11,061 bases of DNA from Bacteroidota bacterium (lineage in GTDB: Bacteria > Bacteroidota > Kryptoniia > Kryptoniales > JAKASW01), in contig JAJYOS010000124.1 of the NCBI GenBank assembly GCA_021796055.1, positions 1 through 11,061 of the forward strand, given 5' to 3'. Below, one piece after another: positions 6,168 to 11,061 of this stretch. The notes beneath the pieces are model-generated. The model was not told the origin of the DNA. It made no database searches and saw only the letters and a list, made by a program, of their open reading frames with translations. A program made the position numbers and the translations under genes. Within the stretch, counting starts at the first letter, position 1, and every line of letters begins with the position of its first letter.

Positions 6168-7358
6168 GTGAGCGCACTCCACAACGAATCAATATCAACT
6201 CCTTTGGGAAAAGCTTCTTACAATCCGCGTAGCTTCTTAGCCGCCGCGATCCTCAGCTTTGTCGGCGGGGTTTTTGTCTTGAAGTATGCCGGGCGGCACA
6301 TGTCTCACGGCTGGATAGATGGTATTCTTTATGTCGCGGTCTTCCTCGTCGCGGTTTGGGGGTTGACGGAAGCGGATAGAAAAAGGATCCTTCAGAAATT
6401 TCATCTTAACGCGTTACTGCTAATATCTTTCATGACCCTGGCTTCAATAATCGCGGTGGTAGTTTTGCCGGATAGAAGTGATGTGAGCAGACTCCCCGCC
6501 ATCACCGCATGGCTCAATGCCCTTTTCAGTGGGCATTATCCGTACGGTACTTCGCTGAATCCGTCCGCGTTTCCGGGCCTTTTCTTTGCAGCGAGCCCGT
6601 TCTATCTCCTGGGGAATACGGGGCTGCTGGAAGCCGCTGGAATATTGTTATTCGGGATTTCCGCGCTGATCTTAAGCGGTCGTGACTCTCAAAGGGCTAA
6701 GATGCAGTTGATGATCATGATGCTTCTACCCACAACCTATTACGAGCTTGTTACAAGAAGCGAGTTACTCTTTAACATGTCTTTAATTGCCGTTCTCATG
6801 CTTGTGGCTGATGAACGTGTCGATCCATCAAAGCGAGACTCAAACTTTTTCTTCACTGCTATACTGCTGGGACTGGCTCTTTCAACGAGAAGCATAGTGG
6901 CGCTCCTTTATTCTCCGTACGTCGTGTTCAAATTCCTGAAAAAGAGTCTTTTCAACGGGCTCATTTTTTCACTGACGGTGATTGCCGTTTTTTTCGCGAC
7001 ATTCCTTCCGTTCATTATTTGGAACTCCCGTGAGTTTATGTTAGACGGACCATTCGCTGTGCAGTTCGGCTATGTGCCGTTCTGGATGATGGGCGTATCG
7101 CTCGTGCTTTCGATTGTTATCGGATTATCGTCAAAAGACATAGAAGATATTTTCTTCTATGCGGGTATCCTGCTTTTCCTACTTGTCCTCTGGGCATTTG
7201 TCGCGAGAGTAGTTGACGTCGGTTGGCAGGGCGTGTTCCTGAGAAACAGGTTCGACGTCGGATATTTTATTTTTTGTGTTCCTTATCTCGTCCTCAGCAT
7301 CGGCGGGAGTGGGAAGGCAAAAGACATTGAGAAGTGCGAAGCAAATCCGGAGGAATGA
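6168..7358 (+). CDS. Polytopic inner-membrane protein of unknown function, possibly GT-C-like
   Basis: A 396-residue very hydrophobic protein that I do not recognise with confidence. About 10-12 membrane segments can be placed roughly at 22-40, 51-67, 81-100, 134-148, 151-170, 181-193, 198-214, 227-252, 262-285, 303-320, 328-348 and 364-379. The loop after the third segment (100-135) has PDRSD, then ALFSGHYPYG and NPSAFPGLF. This resembles the first periplasmic loop of GT-C glycosyltransferases (acidic residue, then G-x-x-PY, then a Pro-rich entry to the next helix), hence a weak guess at a polyprenyl-phosphate-sugar-dependent transferase. The start is GTG, the first available after an in-frame stop at 6129; no SD is visible, and TTG at 6204 is an alternative. 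It lies between the surface-protein gene and the sphingolipid-like genes, so an envelope role is plausible but unproven. Confidence 0.6.
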   Translation: MSALHNESISTPLGKASYNPRSFLAAAILSFVGGVFVLKYAGRHMSHGWIDGILYVAVFLVAVWGLTEADRKRILQKFHLNALLLISFMTLASIIAVVVLPDRSDVSRLPAITAWLNALFSGHYPYGTSLNPSAFPGLFFAASPFYLLGNTGLLEAAGILLFGISALILSGRDSQRAKMQLMIMMLLPTTYYELVTRSELLFNMSLIAVLMLVADERVDPSKRDSNFFFTAILLGLALSTRSIVALLYSPYVVFKFLKKSLFNGLIFSLTVIAVFFATFLPFIIWNSREFMLDGPFAVQFGYVPFWMMGVSLVLSIVIGLSSKDIEDIFFYAGILLFLLVLWAFVARVVDVGWQGVFLRNRFDVGYFIFCVPYLVLSIGGSGKAKDIEKCEANPEE

Positions 7359-7430
7359 ATTGGGAGGAGGGCATGGGGAAAAGTTTGGGTAAGATGAACT
7401 TCGACATGAAAACGTGCCGAAGAGCCTCGG

Positions 7431-7460
7431 TTAGCATTTTTCTGACCTGAAATATATATT
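7431..7460 (+). promoter_or_regulatory. Candidate promoter giving a nearly leaderless mRNA for the serine palmitoyltransferase gene
   Basis: TTAGCA (7431-7436, four of six to the -35 consensus) and TATATT (7455-7460, five of six) are separated by 18 bp. Transcription would start near 7467, only about 3 nt before the ATG at 7470. The bases before the ATG are an A run with no Shine-Dalgarno site, consistent with leaderless or A-rich-leader initiation. The rest of the 111-bp gap (7359-7469) holds no gene. It has only a weak CCGA-N6-TCGG stem (7417-7430), with five T residues starting 6 nt later. Confidence 0.35.
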
Positions 7461-7469
7461 TAAAAAACG

Positions 7470-8705
7470 ATGGAAACAGTTTCCACATCCACTAATAGGA
7501 GGCAAACTCGATTGGACATATTTCAGAAGTGCAATGATTACACGCTTGCAGACGAGGTAAAGAAGCAGGGACTCTATCCATATTCACATGCGTTCCAGGA
7601 AAACGAGGGACCGGTAGTCATGATCGGCGGCAGGAAAGTCGTAATGGCCGGATCCAACAATTACCTCGGCCTGACGACCCACCCGAGAGTCCAGGAAGCG
7701 GCCAAGAAGGCTATCGAGAAGTATGGGACCGGATGCTCGGGCTCCCGGTATCTGACCGGCACTGTCGATCTCCATATCGAGCTTGAAGAACGCCTCGCGA
7801 AGTTCATGGGCAAGGAGGCGTGCCTTACTTATTCCACTGGTTTCCAGACCGCGCTCGGCGTCATTTCGACGCTTGTTGGGCACGGTGAATATGTAATCTC
7901 GGATCGTGATAACCATGCCTGCATTGTCCTCGGCACGCTCATATCAAAAGGGCAGACCGCTGAGCTGGTAAGGTACAAGCACAACGACGTGCAGAACCTT
8001 GAAAGCGTCGTATCACGTCTTCCGCTGGAGGCTCCGAAACTGATCGTCTCGGACGGAGTATTCTCGACCAGCGGGGATATAGTTGATTTGCCGGGGATGG
8101 TTAAGGTCGCGAAGAAGTACAACGCGAGAATAATGCTAGACGACGCTCACTCCGTGGGTGTGATAGGGAAGGGCGGACGAGGAACGGCGAGCTATTTCGG
8201 ACTCGACAACGATGTCGACCTTGTGATGGGAACGTTTTCGAAGACTTTCGCCTCGCTTGGCGGGTTTGTAGTTGGTAGTAAGGCTGTCATAAACTACCTA
8301 AGGCACAACTCTCCGGCCTATATTTTCAGCGCGAGTCCGACGCCTGCATCTGTCGCGGCGACGATCGAAGCGCTGAAGATACTTGAAGAAGAGCCGGAGC
8401 GCGTGGACAGGCTAATAAGTAATGCAGATAGAGTCAGACAAGGGTTGAAGCAGCTCGGTTTCAAAGTGTATGAGAACAAGACGGCGATCGTTCCCGTGAT
8501 TATCGGCGAGACCATGAAGACTCTCCTTTTCTGGAAGAAGCTCTTCGATGCCGGCGTCTATGCGAACGCTTTTGTCCGGCCCGGCGTGCCTCCTGGAGGT
8601 GAGTTGTTGAGGACCAGTTACATGGCGACTCATGAAAAGGAGCATCTCGATAAGATTGTGGAGCTTTTTGGAGTCATCGGCAAAGAGCTTGGAGTCATTG
8701 CCTGA
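7470..8705 (+). CDS. spt: Serine palmitoyltransferase-like alpha-oxoamine synthase
   Basis: A 411-residue soluble PLP enzyme (fold type I). The likely reaction is L-serine plus a fatty acyl thioester to 3-ketosphinganine, CO2 and CoA, the first step of sphingolipid synthesis. Visible features are SNNYLGL (62-68), [13 protein letters not shown] (86-98), DNHA with His149 (stacks on PLP), LDDAHSVG with Asp224 and His227, TFSKTF with PLP Lys258, then SLGGF and [12 protein letters not shown]. The last stretch, the [11 protein letters not shown] segment and ATH near the end are closer to Bacteroidota serine palmitoyltransferases than to 2-amino-3-ketobutyrate CoA ligase (Kbl) or BioF. The N terminus is also longer than in BioF, and no bio gene or tdh is nearby. 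ATG at 7470 is chosen as the first start; it has no SD. A GNAT-like gene follows after 55 nt. Kbl remains the main alternative. Confidence 0.82.
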   Translation: METVSTSTNRRQTRLDIFQKCNDYTLADEVKKQGLYPYSHAFQENEGPVVMIGGRKVVMAGSNNYLGLTTHPRVQEAAKKAIEKYGTGCSGSRYLTGTVDLHIELEERLAKFMGKEACLTYSTGFQTALGVISTLVGHGEYVISDRDNHACIVLGTLISKGQTAELVRYKHNDVQNLESVVSRLPLEAPKLIVSDGVFSTSGDIVDLPGMVKVAKKYNARIMLDDAHSVGVIGKGGRGTASYFGLDNDVDLVMGTFSKTFASLGGFVVGSKAVINYLRHNSPAYIFSASPTPASVAATIEALKILEEEPERVDRLISNADRVRQGLKQLGFKVYENKTAIVPVIIGETMKTLLFWKKLFDAGVYANAFVRPGVPPGGELLRTSYMATHEKEHLDKIVELFGVIGKELGVIA

Positions 8706-8732
8706 AGATCAGGCTTTAAACCTTAATTCTAC

Positions 8733-8745
8733 TAGTGTAGCACTA
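8733..8745 (+). repeat. Short inverted repeat before the GNAT-like gene
   Basis: TAGTG-TAG-CACTA has 5-bp perfect arms and ends three bases before the Shine-Dalgarno site of the next gene. It could form a small hairpin in the transcript. With such short arms it may be chance. Confidence 0.25.
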
Positions 8746-8748
8746 AAC

Positions 8749-8755
8749 AGAGGAA
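8749..8755 (+). promoter_or_regulatory. Shine-Dalgarno site that sets the start of the GNAT-like gene
   Basis: AGAGGAA lies 5 nt before ATG at 8761. It settles the start against a longer in-frame option at 8632, which would add 43 residues and overlap the preceding gene by 74 bp. Confidence 0.75.
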
Positions 8756-8760
8756 ACCAG

Positions 8761-9879
8761 ATGAGCAATATTACCGTCGAACCCGTTCGCACCGACAAGG
8801 ACCTCATGGCTTTTATAAAACTTCAGTGGAAGATTTATAAGGGGGATCCTTACTGGGTTCCTCCGCTGCTCATGGACCGAAAAAAACTCTTGAATACAAA
8901 GAAAAATCCCTTCTACAAGCACTCCGATATGGAAATGTTTCTGGCGAGAAAGGATGGCGAGCTTGTAGGGAGGATCGCGGCCATAATTAATTACAATCAC
9001 AACAAGTTCCATAATGAGGAAATCGGCTTCTTCGGATTTTTCGAGTCGATAAACGATCAGCAGGTCGCGAATAGTCTTCTCGACACAGCCAAAGATTGGA
9101 TCGTGAAGAAAGGCTTCTCCTCGATGCGCGGTCCGATGAACCCGTCAACAAACGACGAGGTCGGTCTTCTCGTGGAAGGGTTCGACAGCAGTCCGCTGGT
9201 CCTTATGACATATAATCCTAAGTACTATTTGGATTTGTTCACGAACTATGGATTGAAGAAGGAAAAAGATCTTTACGCTTATCACGTGTCAAAGGACAGG
9301 GTATTCACTGAAAAGCTTGAACGTGTTTCGAGGATGGTGACTCATAAGGAAGAGCTCACATTCAGAAGCATTAACATGAAGAATATCAACGATGAAATAA
9401 AGCTCGTCAAAGAAGTCTACAACGAAGCGTGGAGTAAAAACTGGGGCTTCGTACCGATGACGGATGAAGAGTTTGACTTCCTCGCGGAAGATCTCAAGCA
9501 GGTAGTGGTCCCTGACCTCGCGATATTCGCTTTGGCAAAGGGGAAGCCGGTTGGATTTGCCCTCTCGCTTCCGGATATCAATTATGCGTTGAAGTTCAAC
9601 AAAAAAGGACATATTCTTCCCGGTGTGTATCATCTGCTTACGAAGAAGAAAGATATACACTGGCTAAGGATTATGGTGCTCGGCGTAATCCATAGTTATC
9701 AGCAGACCGGAATAGCCGCGGTATTGTTCCACGAAACGGCGAAGAGAGGTATAGCACGCGGATACTTTGACGGAGAAGCCTCGTGGGTGCTCGAGGATAA
9801 CCTGATGATGAACCGGAGCGCCGACCTGATGAACGCGGAGCGCTATAAGACTTATCGAGTATATAAGAAAGAATTTTAA
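8761..9879 (+). CDS. YghO-like GNAT-fold protein, candidate ceramide N-acyltransferase
   Basis: A 372-residue soluble protein of the family annotated as YghO-like or N-acetyltransferase. Conserved blocks are GDPYWVPPL (28-36), VGRIAAIINYNHN (69-81, with a GNAT-like beta-strand and the family His-Asn), GFFGFFE (89-95), RGPMNPSTNDE (123-133), GLKKEKDLYAY (164-174), the second acyltransferase-like part around VLGV-HSYQQTGIAA (307-320), and WVLEDN (342-347) near the end. The enzymes in this family are not well defined. I recall that a GNAT-like acyltransferase acts as ceramide synthase in Caulobacter sphingolipid synthesis. Direct downstream position to a serine palmitoyltransferase gene makes N-acylation of the sphingoid base the best hypothesis here, but the motifs alone do not prove it. 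A clear SD lies 5 nt upstream. No transmembrane segment is apparent. Confidence 0.75.
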   Translation: MSNITVEPVRTDKDLMAFIKLQWKIYKGDPYWVPPLLMDRKKLLNTKKNPFYKHSDMEMFLARKDGELVGRIAAIINYNHNKFHNEEIGFFGFFESINDQQVANSLLDTAKDWIVKKGFSSMRGPMNPSTNDEVGLLVEGFDSSPLVLMTYNPKYYLDLFTNYGLKKEKDLYAYHVSKDRVFTEKLERVSRMVTHKEELTFRSINMKNINDEIKLVKEVYNEAWSKNWGFVPMTDEEFDFLAEDLKQVVVPDLAIFALAKGKPVGFALSLPDINYALKFNKKGHILPGVYHLLTKKKDIHWLRIMVLGVIHSYQQTGIAAVLFHETAKRGIARGYFDGEASWVLEDNLMMNRSADLMNAERYKTYRVYKKEF

Positions 9880-9881
9880 GC

Positions 9882-9887
9882 GGAGGA
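9882..9887 (+). promoter_or_regulatory. Shine-Dalgarno site of ilvE with long spacing
   Basis: GGAGGA begins two bases after the preceding stop codon, but lies 11 nt from the ATG at 9899, longer than the usual 5-9 nt. No other in-frame start is nearer, and the MAVKKVDKIWMNG beginning fits the family. Confidence 0.6.
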
Positions 9888-9898
9888 CATCGAGTAAA

Positions 9899-10822
9899 AT
9901 GGCAGTTAAGAAAGTAGATAAGATTTGGATGAACGGGAAGCTGGTTAATTGGGACGATGCGAAGATACATGTCCTTTCACACGTGGTCCATTATGGGACA
10001 AGCTGGTTCGAGGGAATACGCTGCTACGACACCGCCAGAGGCGCAGGCGTGTTCAGGCTGGAAGAGCATTTGAAACGTCTCGAGAACTCTGCAAAGATTT
10101 ATCGTACTGAAATCCCTTATACCCGCGAACAAATGAAAGCCGCCGTGCTCGACACGATACGTGCCAACAAGATGAAGTCGTGTTATGTCCGTCCGATAGC
10201 TTTCAGAGGTTACGGCGACGTCGGCGTTAACCCTGCGAATAATCCGGTCGATACGGTAGTGGCCGTTTGGGAATGGGGACAGTATCTAGGTTCGGAAGCG
10301 CTCGATAACGGCATCGATGTTTGCGTCTCCAGCTGGAGACGTCCAATGCCAGACACCTTCCCGACGATGGCAAAGACCGGCGGCAATTACATGAACTCGC
10401 AGCTCATAAAGCTCGAGGCGATTGCGAACGGTTACTCGGAAGGAATTGCCCTCGACGCGGAGGGGTATATCAGCGAAGGAAGCGGTGAAAATGTTTTTGT
10501 CGTGCATGACGGAGTGATGTTTACCAGTCCTGTCAAGTCTGCTATACTCCCCGGGATTACCAGAGTCACTATCATGGAACTGGCGAAGGAAGCAGGCATC
10601 GAAGTAAGAGAAGAAACCATGCTTCGCGAGATACTCTATCTCGCCGACGAAGTGTTCTTTGCCGGAACGGCCGCCGAAATTACCCCGATAAGGTCCGTCG
10701 ATAAAATAAAAGTGGGCACAGGAAAACCGGGGCCCGTTACTCGCGAGATGCAGAAACGGTTCTTCAAAGTAGTGAAGGACGGAGAAGACAAGCACGATTG
10801 GCTTACTTTCGTTTATGACTAA
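9899..10822 (+). CDS. ilvE: Branched-chain amino acid aminotransferase
   Basis: A 307-residue cytoplasmic PLP enzyme (fold type IV) that interconverts Leu, Ile or Val and 2-oxoglutarate with the branched 2-oxoacids and Glu. Residues match E. coli IlvE (309 residues) at the same numbers: PLP Lys159 in MAKTGGNYMNSQ, Tyr164 and Glu193 in SEGSGENVF. Also seen are the FEGIR substrate loop (37-41), RLEEHLKRLENSA (53-65), VRPIAFRGYG (97-106), LPGITR (217-222), where the PLP phosphate binds, and FFAGTAAEITPI (253-264). Complete motifs imply an active enzyme; D-amino acid or ADC-lyase relatives lack this set. It follows the GNAT-like gene by 19 nt and no ilv/leu gene is nearby. Its 2-oxoacids are precursors of iso/anteiso fatty acids, which may explain its place next to lipid genes. 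Confidence 0.95.
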   Translation: MAVKKVDKIWMNGKLVNWDDAKIHVLSHVVHYGTSWFEGIRCYDTARGAGVFRLEEHLKRLENSAKIYRTEIPYTREQMKAAVLDTIRANKMKSCYVRPIAFRGYGDVGVNPANNPVDTVVAVWEWGQYLGSEALDNGIDVCVSSWRRPMPDTFPTMAKTGGNYMNSQLIKLEAIANGYSEGIALDAEGYISEGSGENVFVVHDGVMFTSPVKSAILPGITRVTIMELAKEAGIEVREETMLREILYLADEVFFAGTAAEITPIRSVDKIKVGTGKPGPVTREMQKRFFKVVKDGEDKHDWLTFVYD

Positions 10823-10833
10823 CTCTGCGGGCG

Positions 10834-11061
10834 ATGGCACAGGAGATACTGGGTCAAAATAGCTTATGGTCTAACTTCTTCAGGAAGAGGTCGGAAGAAG
10901 ATAACTCGCTCGAGGCTCTGCTTGCGAGCGTTCCCATCTTTTCCCAACTGACGGCCAGGGAACTTCGTAAGCTGGCGGCCATAGTTCACAAAAGGGAATA
11001 CACGTCCAACGAATTTGTTTTTAGTCAGGGAGATCCGGGGCTCGGCATGTACGTGGTCCAG
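10834..11061 (+). CDS. Cyclic-nucleotide-binding-domain protein, N-terminal part
   Basis: The frame stays open to the right edge; 76 codons are visible. After about 25 polar residues (MAQEILGQNSLW, then a charged stretch with RKRSEED), residues 27-76 begin a cNMP-binding beta-roll: LLASVPIFSQLTARELRKLA, then FVFSQGDPGLGMYVV, where the family's G-D/E-x-G-x-x-x-Y/F-x-V strand pattern is clear. The phosphate-binding cassette and any helix-turn-helix or other effector domain lie outside the window, so it may be a transcription factor, a stand-alone sensor domain or an enzyme. It starts 12 nt after the ilvE stop with no clear SD, suggesting it belongs to the same transcript. It is clearly different from the CRP/FNR regulator at 1798, which has a much shorter N-terminal lead. 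Confidence 0.8.
   Translation, partial: MAQEILGQNSLWSNFFRKRSEEDNSLEALLASVPIFSQLTARELRKLAAIVHKREYTSNEFVFSQGDPGLGMYVVQ

Noticed and set aside
7417..7441. Possible rho-independent terminator after the membrane protein gene
   Set aside because: The stem is only 4 bp (CCGA/TCGG) and is separated from the T run by six bases, too weak for an intrinsic terminator.
8632..8760. An upstream in-frame start that would extend the GNAT-like protein by 43 residues
   Set aside because: The extension overlaps the serine palmitoyltransferase gene by 74 bp, lacks family-like sequence, and a clear Shine-Dalgarno site stands 5 nt before ATG at 8761, where the conserved protein begins.
10286..10840. Minus-strand open frame of 184 codons
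   Set aside because: Antisense to ilvE, which has all catalytic residues; no family pattern in the antisense product.
1..11061. CRISPR arrays, tRNA or rRNA genes, insertion sequences, prophage or defence genes
   Set aside because: No regularly spaced long repeats, no tRNA-like cloverleaf segments, no transposase, integrase or phage motifs were seen on reading both strands; nearly all the sequence is covered by conserved core-type genes.

Overview
The window comes from a Gram-negative bacterium of the FCB group, on the Bacteroidota/Ignavibacteriota side. Three things point there. A secreted protein has PorZ-like beta-propellers and a C-terminal domain of the type IX secretion (T9SS) sorting kind. 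Its predicted signal peptidase site is followed directly by Gln, as in the Bacteroidota 'Q-rule'. A serine palmitoyltransferase-like enzyme suggests sphingolipid synthesis. Base composition is moderate, several genes have clear Shine-Dalgarno (SD) sites, and TTG and GTG starts are used, so this does not look like a typical low-GC gut Bacteroides. I cannot name a genus.

Left part (1-1584): the 3' end of an RsmB/NOP-type rRNA cytosine methyltransferase gene runs rightward and overlaps by 20 bp, tail to tail, with a leftward NifS/IscS-type cysteine desulfurase gene. A 213-bp divergent control region (1585-1797) follows. It holds a good sigma70-type promoter for the rightward operon and three evenly spaced, alternately inverted TGAAT units just upstream of the desulfurase.

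Middle (1798-6076): a tightly spaced rightward group encodes a CRP/FNR-family regulator, a PHP-domain phosphoesterase of the RNase AM/TrpH kind (stop and start overlap as TGATG), lumazine synthase RibH (TTG start with a strong SD) and the PorZ-like surface protein. Spacing suggests one transcript, although the products belong to different pathways. A (CT)5-T7 tract lies within the signal-peptide codons of the porZ-like gene.

Right part (6168-11061): a polytopic membrane protein of unknown function (possibly GT-C-like) is followed by a group encoding a serine palmitoyltransferase-like enzyme, a YghO-like GNAT-fold protein (a candidate N-acyltransferase for ceramide formation) and the branched-chain aminotransferase IlvE. 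A second cyclic-nucleotide-binding-domain gene starts 12 nt after ilvE and is cut by the window edge. Read together, the first three could supply a sphingoid-base/ceramide pathway, with IlvE feeding precursors for iso-branched acyl chains. That link is inference.

I saw no tRNA, rRNA, CRISPR array, insertion sequence or prophage gene. All genes look intact apart from the two cut by the window ends. The most notable items are the sphingolipid-like module, the PorZ-like gene with its slippage-prone tract, and the TGAAT repeat in the divergent control region.
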